Shown: piece by piece, positions 45,401-58,300 of the stretch
How positions within the stretch are numbered: the stretch's first letter is position 1
Layout: every line of letters starts with the position of its first letter
Assembly (NCBI RefSeq): GCF_003672135.1
Contig: NC_039506.1
Location: forward strand, 5,704,001-5,768,000
Length of the DNA: 64,000 nucleotides
Reading direction: 5' to 3'
Source of the DNA: Ooceraea biroi
Taxonomy: Eukaryota > Arthropoda > Insecta > Hymenoptera > Formicidae
Program-made: the position numbers and the translations under genes
Notes under the pieces: generated by a model
The model's database searches: none
Told to the model about the DNA's origin: nothing
The model's input: only the letters and a program-made list of their open reading frames with translations

Positions 45401-47869
45401 TGCAATAGATAAGACGTCGACGTAACAGTCTCACCGATATGAACACTTCTTCGGCTTGCTGTAATATCGCTACCCGAGACCAGCCAAACTTCTGTAGCAG
45501 TTTGATTCTCGTGGGATTGTGCACAGTGGCAGATGGATGCGTCCTGAAGAGGGTCGGGAATCGATTCCGGTCGGACAACGCTGGCGACGAGGCACCGTAA
45601 CAAAGCTAGGAAGGTAGAAAATTACATTTTTCAGTAGCAGCAGGAATGTAACTGCGAGCAGACTCGATTCGCCGTTCCTCAGGGAGGTGAAGCAATTCTA
45701 AATAAAGTACTCACCACCACCAGATTCCACATTTTTGCCGCCTCGGCAACCGTGGTGCAGACCGTGCTACATCCGGCTAACAGCATTAATTTATAAGGTG
45801 GAAAATATAGCAAGTTGTACATCACGGAGGCGCCGAGACCGGGCTCGCACTGAAAGCGAAATGCAATAAATTACAGCGATAATTTCATCGCGGGACGGCG
45901 ACCCAGCGGCCACCATCATAATGTTATTAAACGCATCTTCGTGAAGTTACCTCACTATCGTTGGAATGGAGGTGCAGTCTATATCCGCGTAACAAGTTCT
46001 TTTCACGATTAACGTCCTCTAAGGCCAGGTGCGCGGCTGGCATGCAAGCCTGTTGAATAAATGATAATGCAATTCAGCTTGATTAACCCCCTAATTTAAT
46101 GAACGAGTTTGCATGCAGAGGAGAGGCGGAAACTTCGATAGCTATACGTTATCTGCGGGTCATTTGAAACTCTTTTCACAACGTGTTCTTATTTCAAAGA
46201 CTCAATTAATTAGATACTCATATAATTATACAGAAAAATACAATGCAACATTAAATCTTATACTCGGATACAATAATCTAAATAATGCATAAAAAGGGGT
46301 ATATCTAAATATTATTAAAGTAAATAAATCGAGAACCGCTATGAGCCAAGCAGAATGTAAGTGCTTAAATTCATTCTCAATAAATGAATTTAAGCACTTA
46401 CATCCTGCTTGGCTCATAGCGGTTCTCGATTTATATATATTGTTTGAGCCGTGTTTATTAATTGAATATTATTAAAGTAAATTTTGTCGCATTTGCGTAG
46501 GAAGATACTATTAAGAATTGTGTATCGTGAAATGTTATCACAAACTGATAACCTTGTGATAAAACTCCGAAAACTACAATAATTTGTTGTATCGCACAGA
46601 CCTTTCTTGTGTAGATAGAGATTAGCATTTTACTACATTGCTTTCATTAGATTACGCTATGTACGCATGATATAAAATTTGTTTATTAATGCAAATTACA
46701 TTTTAGAAGCAGTAGGAAAACTATGTAATATTAAAGAATAACATAATTCTGTAAAACATATTTGCAACTTTTAGGTTTATTAATTAAGGAAGTGAATATT
46801 TATTAAGTAAGGAAGTATTGTTAACGATAGTTTACCGAGTTTTCTCGATATTGCATATTGATATATTACTGCTATTTTTGAGCTACAATAAAGAGAAGTT
46901 ATACACGCATTTATCTTGTTTTACTTTATTCTGTGAAACTTCCTGAACTTTAAGGACACTTGAGTGAATGTTAATGTAAAGCAGAGAGAAATGTTCTTCT
47001 GTTCACAAATTTACTCGTCGAGAACTCGTGATCTTCAAAGTTTCGAGAGGGCTTGTGAAGTTTGCCGGAAATTCTACTCGCGCTATCAGTGTCATAGGGT
47101 GGTTCTTCGAAACAGTTCGAGAGGACGAGGAAGCGAAAGATGAGAAACAGGGGAAAAATGGAGCAAGTTACATGAGGGATGTCGCATAGCGATCTTTCTA
47201 TTTCCGTAAATATGCTTATAGAAATAGGAGCTAAAACAACAGAAAAGAACGTTGTATGCGTAAGAGGACGCGGTTGTACTATATTTAAATTTATTATGGG
47301 ATAAACGAAACAAACAATTAAGAGATACGAAAAGGTTTTGCGAGTATAAAATCTCGGAGCTGAAGGATCATCATCCTTATTGCTTCGTCAACTTTTAATG
47401 ATGATATCATATGTACCGATTAATAATGAAAATTAATTTCCAGAAGTAAAATCTACTATTCTCTTGTTTCAATGTTACTCATACAGTTTCGTGCGGGAAG
47501 CAACAACATGTAGGCAATTCTTATAGTACCTTCACCTCGACCTAGAATTACAAATGCGAGGAACTGAAAAATATTCAATCCTTCGCGACATCGCGGTCAA
47601 GTTCGAGTGGATCGATAATCAATTAGATCACTGGCTCGCGAGTGCCGCAGCGAGTGCAGTTCCCGTAACGTACGAGGGGGTGTGATCGCGTTTACCTGGC
47701 CGCCCTGCCAGCCGCCCTCGCCGGCGATCGGAAAGATGCCGCCGATGTGCAGGACGTTCTCCTCCTCGTCTTCGGGCGGCAGCGACGCCTCGGTCCACGG
47801 CGCTGCCAGCATCAAAATCACAATTAAGCCCAAAAACATCGCGCATCGCCGCAGAGAGCCGCTCGCCAT
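42491..47869 (-). CDS. GABA-B-R1: metabotropic GABA-B receptor subunit 1
   Basis: Eleven exons on the minus strand: 47869-47696, 46049-45951, 45849-45715, 45605-45435, 45309-44811, 44727-44600, 44519-44227, 44115-43872, 43560-43317, 43204-42810 and 42724-42491. Phases close exactly to 871 residues. A signal peptide (FLGLIVILMLAAPWTEA) is followed by the bilobed ligand-binding domain (LHIGGIFPIAGEGGWQGGQ, AGCSTVCTTVAEAAK, YGASSPALSDRNRFPTLFRT, FIGWYEDDW). Seven membrane helices run from about residue 468 to 740. A cytoplasmic coiled coil (EEEEKYQKLLNENDELQKL) pairs with subunit 2. Subunit 1 binds GABA and, with subunit 2, signals through Gi/o at synapses. No sushi domains are present, as usual in insects. 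The start at 47869 gives a proper signal peptide; an upstream frame without ATG continues but is unlikely to be used. Confidence 0.97.
46324..46433. repeat. near-perfect long hairpin in GABBR1 intron 1
   Basis: The left arm, about 46324-46375, starts TAAATCGAGAACCGCTATGA. The right arm, about 46383-46433, is its reverse complement with a single visible mismatch. The loop is about seven bases (CTCAATA). No clear target duplication beyond the AT-rich edges was found. It is most likely a MITE-type foldback; a transcript across it would form a 50-bp duplex. Confidence 0.85.
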
Positions 47870-49163
47870 TCCGCCAGCAGCGTCTTGCACTCGCACGCGC
47901 GCGCTAAAACCGTACACGTTCCTCTCTCGCGCTCTCTCTCTCTCTCTCTCTCTCCCTCTCTCTCTCTTTCTCTTCTACGACATACCGGGTGGTGTAGTAG
48001 GACACGTAGTGGCAAAATCGGTGGTAGGCAATGCCGTCGTGAAAGTGCTCACTGCCATCGTCCTCGTCCCCGATCGACCCCCGTCGCCCGACTAATCGAA
48101 CACTCTCCGCCACAAACTGGCTCCTTGCTTTCGCCCCAGCAAGTCCTTTAACTCGGCGACTCCGACGTCTCACCCCGAACGACCGGATAATCGATCAATC
48201 CCGGTGACACAGTCGCAAAGTCTCGCCGCGGAAGTTGTCCTCTCAGATCGTCTTGCACCACCGTTCGCGAGTCCACCACGACGCGATCTCACGTTCTTTC
48301 GCGCGATTCCCAGCGATCTCCACGAGTCGCTCGCTCTGTCCTTCGGACTCCGGGGAACCGACGAGCCTTCGAATCAGAAACCGATTGCGTGCCGACGATA
48401 TTCGTGACGTTCGCTCCGCGCGCGGAGTTCGACGTCGCTCGAGTCTCGCGTGTCAACGGGGTGGCCGCCCGCGAAGGTCGGAGGATATCGAGACCGGCCG
48501 ATTTGACCCACGTTCGTAGGCACGGGCACGCACGCGCGTGTATGCGCGTGTGCCAGGGATGATCACACGACTGACACGGCTGCGAACGGGGAGGGTGAAC
48601 GTGATTTTTCGCGCACTCCGCTTCTGCACGGACTCTGCTTCCTCGCGAGGCTCGCGCGGCTGGAAATTTCGCGTGGAAGTGGAGAGATGCAGCGCTTCGC
48701 GGGCGTATTCATATTGATTCCCAACCCCGGTGGGCCACGGGAAACGAGTGGGGTGGGACAGGGTGGAGGAGGTGAAATAGAAAATAGGCTCCGCGCGAAA
48801 ACCGCGGCGCTCGCCCTCGCGCGAAAATCAATAAACGCGGGCAATTCGACCGGCGGCTACGTACGCGATCCTCTTTTTGAACTCCTCGCCGTATCGAAGG
48901 ATCCCTCCTGGCGACCGAGATCTCGCTAGTTGCACTTGCACCTCGCGAGGGGCGTTCGATTGGCGTAGATCCCTCTAGCGAGACATGGTCGAATGAACGA
49001 GTGGGACGAGACATCGGAGTCCTTGTCAGGTCCGTGCGATCGGTAAACTGCATCAGCTGATTCTCGCAAGATGGCCGATGCGCCTGCATCGCGGAGTATT
49101 TTATATCAGTACTGTAAATAATATATCGTTCATATCGGGGATAGTAAATTCTTCCATGAAGAA
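47870..49163. promoter_or_regulatory. divergent CpG-rich region between GABBR1 and MED22
   Basis: A 1.3-kb region separates the two opposed start codons, most of it CpG-rich. A CT/GA tract (about 47928-47970) lies 60-100 bp upstream of the GABBR1 start codon, within its presumed 5' UTR or promoter; such tracts can bind GAGA-factor-like proteins. Alternating GCACGCACGCGCGTGTATGCG occurs near 48525. Short open frames on both strands reflect the base composition. Confidence 0.5.
47928..47970. repeat. (CT)n/(GA)n tract
   Basis: A dinucleotide CT run with a few interruptions directly upstream of the GABBR1 start codon. Confidence 0.9.
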
Positions 49164-50018
49164 ATGGCTACGCAACGTACTCTTCCGCAAAGCAAAGAGG
49201 CTTTATTGAAGTCGTACATGACGAGGCTAAAGGATGATGTGAAATCGATGCTGGAGAATTTTGAAGGTATTCTAACCTGTACAACAACGCGGGATAATAA
49301 ATCGGAGAAATTGTGCCGCTAAAACGAATTCAAGATAAAGTGCTGATTATTAAAACTATCGCATAAGTGATATTATGAGGAAATTATCTAAATAAAAAGT
49401 ATAAAAAGTAAAGTAGATGCGAAGATGATTGTTGATATTGTTTGAACTGTTTAAAGTTGCAAGTTCTTCACACGACGTGAATAATAATGAAATAAAAATT
49501 GTCTATATGATTCTGTTAATTAGAGCATTATTGGAATATTTAGTATAAAAGTCATGCATGATTAGAGCGGCTTTTGTTTTTATATTTGTCAAATAATCAC
49601 ATTTTGAAAAGATTTCTATAATATAGTATGAAATTTAACAATTACACCGCTTTTGTCAATTCTTTAATGAGTTTAATTCGTTCTTGTGCTGTTTCCAGAA
49701 ATAATTAAACTCGCAAAAGGAGAGAATGATTCTCAACTATCTCGGATGACACAATGCGAACAAGATACGTATGAAATGCACGTAAGAGCAGCTAACATCG
49801 TGCGTGCTGGCGAATCATTAATGAAACTAGTCTCCGACATAAAGCAATATTTAATTTTGAATGATTTCCCATCGGTGAACGAAGCCATAGCACAAAACAG
49901 TAAATTATTTAGGACTAAGCAGGCAGAATGTGATCAAAAACTGGCTTCCCTAAGGGACGATATGGCTGCCGATCTGTATGATCTAGAAGAAGAGTATTAT
50001 ACTTCGATATTTAAGTAA
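49164..50018 (+). CDS. MED22: Mediator complex subunit 22
   Basis: Two exons, 49164-49266 and 49699-50018, join in phase 1 to give 140 residues, typical of insect MED22. MED22 is part of the Mediator head module and relays signals from activators to RNA polymerase II. Characteristic blocks are LPQSKEALLKSYMTRLKDDV at the N-terminus, YEMHVRAANIVRAGESLMKL in the middle and DLYDLEEEYY near the end; the protein is mostly helical. The vertebrate C-terminal extension is absent, as in other insects. A polyadenylation-like AAATAAATA follows at about 50126-50140. Confidence 0.96.
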
Positions 50019-52394
50019 CACTAGCTTTTGATCGTGCAATATGCCACGAGATCGCATCACGAACACGATCGATTAAAACGTGATTTATCTTCACTCATCC
50101 ATCTCTTGTACATTATGTATTTATTTAAATAAATAGGATTAATTTTTTATAACATATCCTCTTGCGTGTTCTTTTAATCGTGTGGGAAGTCGTGGACGGG
50201 GGTCCAACATGAGGAATTAAGGAGTAATTGTCTCTTTTATTACTTCGATACTTCGTAACACACAGACAATACATCACACGATACTCTTACATGGTAGGTA
50301 TATTCAAAAGACGGTAGTAATATAGATCCAAGCTTTTCTTCAGTTATTAATGATCACCTCACAATCGTTCCCACTTATTATTGTTTATACTCGAATGGTA
50401 ATTCATGATACTGTACAACGATAATTTACAAAACTGTTATACATAGCTCTCCTATATTGGAGCAAGAGAGAATTACATATTGTTAATTAATAATTACGCG
50501 AATCCATAATAAGCGATGATTCCAACAAAAAAGAAAAATACTTATACGTAGACATTTTTAATTTGGAATGTCGCGTGAAGATAATCTCACTTACTTCTTG
50601 CAATGTTTGTGGTATTGTAGCGACGGAATACGAGTAGCAATAATGATTTGCATACCGCTACGTCTGACGGAAAAAATTAAGAATTATATTGTAACGAAAA
50701 TATCACAATGTAAGACACGAACGCTGCGACACAAGAAAACAAATCGTTTAAACAATGCGGCACATCACAAAATTTCGGTGCGTGAACTGGTACGGCATCG
50801 AAGCGTACGACTGAAATTTTAATAATAACGAAATACAACAAAACAGTTTATTCTTAAACGCACCATATCATAATAAATTATTTTGTTATCGCTCTTTCTC
50901 GCTTGAATCAGTCCACTGTGTCCAAGTGATAAAATTGCAATCATAATAACTACAATATCGCTACAATCATACATTATTAAATACCTACACCTACACGATT
51001 CAAAACAATGTTTTTGAATAACTGTGATAACGCATCTGAGAGACGCTACATAGACAATAGAAAATTTTAACACAAAAAAAAGAACAAAAGTGATATAAGA
51101 AAGTCTCGAAGCAAACGTAATTTCTCTTTCCTCGAACTTTTTCGCGACTCGAATGGCTCTCTAAGATCCACCAATAATTTAGTATGTACAAAATTCAATT
51201 CACTTATAAATTAACAATTAACATTAACGAAATCGCAATTTTTTTCGTTAAATGCGTTCTCTTACACTGAAAAACTAGTAGTTTTATGTGTTATATGCCT
51301 GGAAGAGAATAACTGTAAGCTTAATACGAAAAAATGCGTGCGCTGCAATGGCTCAATTCGCAAGGCATACTTATGGTATGATTTGCCACACATTCGGTAC
51401 AAATGATGATGTTTTGAAATTTACAATTCATACAGGTTCGCTGAACTGCAATAATACTTATTGTACATATACATTATTAAATATACTAAGTAGACTTACG
51501 TTCTACTTTGGCAAAAACGTTTACGAATCTAAACTCTCGAACTGTTTCTCTCGAACTTCGTTTCTCCTCTTCCAATTGAATCTCATTCAATCGTTTGCTG
51601 CTTTTTCTATAAAACAAAACAAAAACTCGCACAAAATTCTGGCCGTTTACTGGCAGCATGAACGTTCATAGCTTAGTATTAAAGTAATCTCAAAAAGTTT
51701 CTACAAAACTCTCAATTCCCTCGTCGCGACTTCTCTTTTTATCTTCTATCTTATAAAGTATGCCAGAAAGGTGATATGCTTTCCGTGTGCTTCTTTTCTG
51801 TCTACGCAACAAAATATCAGTCATTGAGCTCTTCTTTTCGAGTGCCGTTACAAAAAGAGCAGCACTAACTTATCTTGGCAGTTTCAGCAATTCTTTGTCT
51901 AGGAAAGTCCGCTCGTTCGATATATCGTAACGGTACAAAATAAATGCATACATTTGGAATGATATTGTTAGTATTCTTACTTAAGCATCTAAATAAACTT
52001 CACTTTTAATAGTCGACGCGTTCATGAACGGAGACCGCACAATTTGATTTCCATAATTAAAAAAAAATCCCTTTGATTTAATTACAAACGTGTGAAAATT
52101 GACAACGAGTCATCTGTGGTCCAACGTATCGTCCGATCACGAACGTGTCGTCTGACTTGCCATCCGTATGAAAAATTTGCCTTATGCGGTTCTGAGCATT
52201 CGTTATAAATTCTTTTATTAATCGTCGATATAATATTGATTTCTGCGTGTTTGTAGTTTCCTCACTATTTTGTTGTTGGTAGAAAAAAATACTTCTTATT
52301 TTAGCCTTGCAAGCTTCGTTTTCGATCTTTTCGTTCTATTGCTGCGGAAAGACGACCTGATAGAGCTTTGCTCTGCGTTTTTCTTTCTATTCTC
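50019..52394. other. convergent flank of MED22 and taperin-like gene
   Basis: 2.4 kb without a recognisable gene. The right part is probably the long 3' UTR of the minus-strand gene ending at 52395. Small frames of 60-127 codons occur on both strands, with no splice structure or protein-like composition. Confidence 0.5.
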
Positions 52395-55300
52395 TCAGTA
52401 AAGAAGATCGCCAGTTGTCTCCGAGCCCCATGCGCCCGCGTCTTGAGCCGGTCTCAGATATTCCACCTCGCTCGAATTTTCAGTTTGCTCGATTGATGCC
52501 GTCGAAGTCGAGACTACCATCGGTACCGCTCTGGTAATGCCCAGTTCGAAGCCTTCCGACGTTAGATCCACTTTGCTGGGTGTATAGCTGGCTAAACCAC
52601 CGCCACCTGCAAACAACAAGTGTTAAGTAGCAGCACGATAAATATATCTATTCTATTTCTATCTTTTCTATTTTCTTCTTTACATTTCTAACTTTCGTCC
52701 ACTAATTATATAAAAAAATTATTAAAGTAACTAAATATTTCAAAATAATTTTTATAATTACAATAATTATATCCAGAATATTTTGTAATGGAATAATTTG
52801 CAGCCTTCATTTGACCGTTAAAAATTTCTTGTCACGTCGGAGTAGAAGCCAATCGTAGAAGTGGTAAGTGAGATTCGAGTGTGATCTTACCGAGAAGAGA
52901 CGGCATACTCGTCGTCGAGCCGGTTGTCGAGGAGGTTTTGTTGTTACTCGGCGTAGACTGTTGCTCAACGGAACTGGAAGTCTCGCCGTCCACGCTGCTG
53001 GCCTCGCTTTCGAGGATCGATGCTTCGCTGGGATACTCGAAGGTACGTGTTGCGGTGTCGTCAAACTGTATCCGATGCTGAAACGATAACGACACAATTA
53101 GACCATCAATCCGAATCACTAGAGCGTCGACGTCGAGTTTACGACTCGTGCAGAACAATTCGTAGGGAAATGTAACGCTCAAAAACGGTAAATTAATTGA
53201 TACAGCAGAAAGGATCGTCGCAAATATATGCCGGGAGCATCGGCGTATGTAAACACGTGTTACGGAGCCAGTGGCGATTTATGCTCGCCTTTTTAGCGGA
53301 ACAGTTAGCCGCGGAAAAATTTTGCAAGACGCTCGGTGTAATAAGCGTTGCTACGCGCGGCACAAACGAGATAACAAACAACGGCAACCACGTGTAACGT
53401 AGCCTCGAATAACAGTAACTGGTCACACTCGCTGCTTTTTCGACCGCGAGCGACGAGCGAAGACGACGAGCGCTCGCCCTGCTCGTCGTCACATCCGCGA
53501 ATTATCAAAAGAGAAAGCACTTTTTCCTACGAGGCTGATTAAGCCAGTTGTCACGTTAATACGAGACGACAGTCGTAAGAAATGATACTTTATTTCGGTG
53601 TTTCGACTAAATATATTCATGGCATCTATCTCGCCTAAAAATTCTATCCTACTTTTCTTTGGAAAGTCTCGAGAGAAAATCTGATTTCATGAAGAAATAC
53701 GAAGAGAGTAAAATTTACATTTTCACTGAAAGCAAATTGTTGTAATAGCAATATTATTTTCATTTTATTTCTATCTTCATTACTGCAATTTAATCGATAG
53801 ATTGCTTATTTTACATCTTTCTCTTCCTGAGCTGTAAAATTCTATATATTTTAAAACTATTAAATTGTTTTTATCTTTTTAAGTATTTATAAAGACAAAT
53901 TACATTTGTGTATAAATTACATTTGTAATTGCAATTTTGCGATTGCTTTGGCACGTTGTGCGCGAATGGTGTACGTAGCGTAAATGATTCACGAATATAT
54001 ATTTCGGACGCGAATTTATTCGCTCGCGTTTGCGACCAAGCTACGTCCAGCAATAACAGTATCGGTGATTATTTCAACTAGGGGTTGTCTGCTCGCTTCG
54101 TGTAATTATATGTATGCACCGTTCTCTCTTCCCGAGGCGTCGTGAGACCATCCTTAGACAAAAAACAAATCGGCGGATTGATCTCGGACACCTAGCAGTA
54201 CATCCCCACGAAACGGAAGCAACGCGATCCTGAATTCCCTCGACTCGCGCGCTCGTGACCCGGTATGTGGTGGGATTAAATCATCATTGTGTTGTCTTTT
54301 CTCTCGCGGATTATTCCCGACAATGGGTTCCAAAGTAAATGAATGCGGCATCGAAAAAACGCGGAAAGTCGCTTTAAGCCACGTAATCGCACTTTCGAAA
54401 GCGACGCTCCACTTTTCCAGTACATCTCCATGTACTCGTCGCGAATTGCAATTAGCATTTTCTCACCGAAGGAGTAAATGCGACAATCGTGGACTGTTCC
54501 GGTCAGCTGGTTAAGTGGCGTTAACAGCAAAACTTGAGGAACAACGCGAAACTTTCAACAATGGATCTTTTCAGAATCCAACGAGCGAATTTAGATATGC
54601 TATGTCTTAATATCGTCTCAATACACAATCTATAATACATCTCACCGAGTTTTGTCCGTCGATCGTAGATATCGATGCTTCAAAAATAATAATTAGTCTT
54701 CGCCTCGTGATAAAATTGATAATGAAGAAATAAGTTCAGTGAATACTCGATGATAATCAAATCATGCGTACGGTTTGTGACAAAACATAACGTTTGTGTT
54801 GTGCATGTATGGTTCCTGGTTCCTCATGTATGCCACTGTTTAATCTACCTGATAAGATACTTTGATTAATTAATTATTGTTCTCAATTTTAAGGGCCGGT
54901 TATCTCTAAGTTGTCACCTTGGTTTTATGACGCCAGAGAGGCGAGAAACGATACGATATAAAATTATTGCGTTCTACAGCTTCATTTTTCAATTTCTCTC
55001 CGCAAAAATGATATTTTTGTAACTTGAAAGTAAAATGTGCTAAAAACTCTAATTGCACATATCTGTGCAATGCATTCCGTGGAATTGTAACATTCCTGAA
55101 ATAACGATAATTTTTCAGCTATCATAGTGGTTCTGACAGTTGAGCTATACGATTTAATATCACGATTTTAACACTGTATATTAACAATAAAACAAAATGT
55201 CCAGCACATTTTGCAGCTCTGAAAATAACAAAATTTCCAACATGCTTTCTCCAAATGCGTTTTCCACACGCATATAGATATGGAAAACGCATATGGATAT

Positions 55301-58300
55301 ATGTCATTTTCTCTGTCGACATATTATTATAAAAAGTATCCCACCAATATTGTAAGAAAAGTCTAGTGATTTACTATCTTTATTTTTCCTTAATTTATAA
55401 TCAAAGATGGGTTTAACATGTGAAAAGAAGCCTAGGAAAGCGAAAATTACGGCAACTTCCTTCTGTATTTCTTCTGGAAGTAACATTGTCAATGAACATG
55501 GCACGGTGAGTGCAGGCTAAAAGTGAATATCAAACTGGGAAGTCCTGTTCCGATCTGGCAGAACGAGAATGCATATGCGGATACGCATAATCAGCGCGAA
55601 ACTGCTCTAGAAGATACACGCAAACCATCGCAGAAAGACGTGCGTTCATTGGACGTCGTTTATTGATTTTTTACATGGAATACAGTGAACTGTTGCCAAT
55701 CGATGGAGCGTATGTTCTCGCTTCGCTGATACTCGAAGTGACTATGCTTCACCCTTTCGTGCTGACACAGCACTGGACAAAATTTTAGTTACAATTTATC
55801 TTTTCAACATTATAGTCTTAAACCAACGGTTTTTCTTACAATTTCATTTTATATCACAGTATGGGAATAATTAAATGCGAAGAATTTTCTAATTAAATAG
55901 AATATAAAGTTACAGTAAAAAAATTCCAAAAATCTGAAAATTGTTTATAATATATAAAAAAATTACAAGAGAGAGAGAGAGAGAAAAGATCGTCTATATA
56001 GAAACCAGATGTAATAACGACATAATACAATCATAATACGATAATTAATTACAACTTTGAGCAAGTACTCGTATATTCTGCGACATGCAAATCTGTTCAC
56101 GTTGCTCACTTTCGAAAATGAAATCTCATACGGTGCAGATAAACAATGCAGAATCTGAACGTAGCAAACTCACGATCAGTGCGGATCGGAATATCAGTGT
56201 GACCTTTGAAGTAGAAGGATACGGCTCTTGCAACAGCCACGCAATATCGTTCTTCCTGAAATACGAAGGTCGTACAAGCAGATAACGCGAAAGCGCCAGG
56301 AAATTTATGGTCTCGAATCATCGTATCCTGCTGAAGTCCGCGTACTCAACCTTGCGGCGTATCTCGGGAGTTTTTCGCGACAGTGCTAAATGGACGCGCA
56401 CATAAAGGTCGCTGGCACGCGGCAAAAACTGGACGCAGACGCATCCGTTATGTCCTAATAAAACGCGAGTACGCACTCACAACGGCTCCCTTACGCGCTT
56501 CTGATGCAATTGCGAACGCGCGATTGCTCGACCAGCGAGTTGAGTCAATTTTCAAGGGTATTAAGTGTGATGCACCGCTCGCCGGGATGGATGGATGCAC
56601 TAATAAACGCACCAATAAATGCTTCCGCACTCAGCTAACTTAACGTGATTATATTTTTCCAAAGGTGGGAACGTGTGATATCTTTATTCTTTAATCATTG
56701 AGTATTGTTTTTATTACTTTACTGTTCGTTAAACTATCAACACGAGCGATTTTGCAAGTAATTAAATCGAGATTTATTGAACATATCTATAAATTTCTTT
56801 TAGAAAAAGTCGCTTCATTGCTTGAACGCTGCGTTATTTGCGTGACATAAATTCGACTTGGCTCACGCATTGAAGCGCACGGCGGATGGATAGCTATGTT
56901 AATCGTCGCCAATTTAAATGCTTGACCGAAGAGCGATTAGAGCGTTTACCGCAGACAAGGTGAATTACTATAGATCCCGTTATTGGCTGGTAGCGTTGGC
57001 TGGTAGCTGGAGAGATTACTCGCATTCTACGCGTGTCTACGCGTCGCTTAATTTGCATGTGTGCGAAACGACCTAGCCGATGGCAACGCATAAACGCGTT
57101 TATGACAAGGAACTTGAAGGTAAGCTCATCTGTCGCGCAAATATACGATCTATTAAAAAAAACCAACAGCGGAAATCACTTTAATCAGATACGTATCAAC
57201 TTGTTTTATCAGGTGCAACGTAATGAGATTTGGCAGCATTAAAACGTGTTGCAACTTTTTTTAATTCAAATTAATTATGATGCTTCAATGCATTTTGCAT
57301 ATAAGGCAAACGAAGAATAAAAGCTGTGTGTGGAAATCAACATTGAACGCTCGTTTGAATAATGCCTAACACCGCGTGGATTTATATTGAATTATTCAAC
57401 AAATATTACGTAAATGTAAATACGCCATAATAAGCCATGCAAAAAGAAATTTAGCTGTGTAACACGACGTGTAAGTACTTTGGCTTTTGTGACATAACGC
57501 TGATCAAAAGTGCTGAAACATGTAAGCTTAATTTCTTTTCAGGGACGCAGAACAAGACTGCTGATATCTGAAAACAATTTCCAGATCGATTACGTCGAAT
57601 TAACGTCACGTAAACGCGTGACTCTCTCAAGCTCGAATTTCGTTGACTCAGTCGAAAAGCGTGCAGTATCAAGATCGCAAGTGCGAATTATCCGAAAGGC
57701 GGTCAAGCAAGCTTACGCAACGTTCGTGAGATGCGCCAAACGATCGCGTAATTCGTGTTATTACGAACTTGCAGTAAGTGCGAAAAAGTTTCCCACGAAC
57801 GTTCGTTTTCTCGACAAGGCTAACGTTTAAACTCCGTAGGATCGTGTCTACGCTCTCTTTGTCCCGATTTTCCAATGTGGCCTCACGTAAAGGAAAGGTT
57901 TATTACTCGATGGCTCGTTCCGTGCAGGACAAGTCGTCAAACCGATTGTTGGCGAAGTGAAACTGCACGACGCACCGTAATGCAAAGTGGATCGTAAAGT
58001 ACACATTATCTCGCACGACGTGCCGCAACGGACCAGTGAACGAGAGAGAGAGGAAAATTTCGCAGTTCTATCCTGGTTTTCGCGTTTTGAGACTATTTAT
58101 TCTATAGAAAAAGTAAGTACGTGCGAAAATTTGCTCATAATCGTGTAGGTATCCTGTGATTTTTACATGAAACGTAAATTTCACGTCTTGTATTACAAAG
58201 TATAATATAATTGCCGATAAAATGTATGTTAAATGCATGCCTATTACATAATAACTAATATACACATAGATACATTATTCATGATATTTTTCTTTATGTT

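Noticed and set aside
48204..49089. Several open frames on both strands between GABBR1 and MED22
   Set aside because: They lie in the CpG-rich divergent promoter. High GC reduces stop codons, and none shows conserved residues or splice structure.
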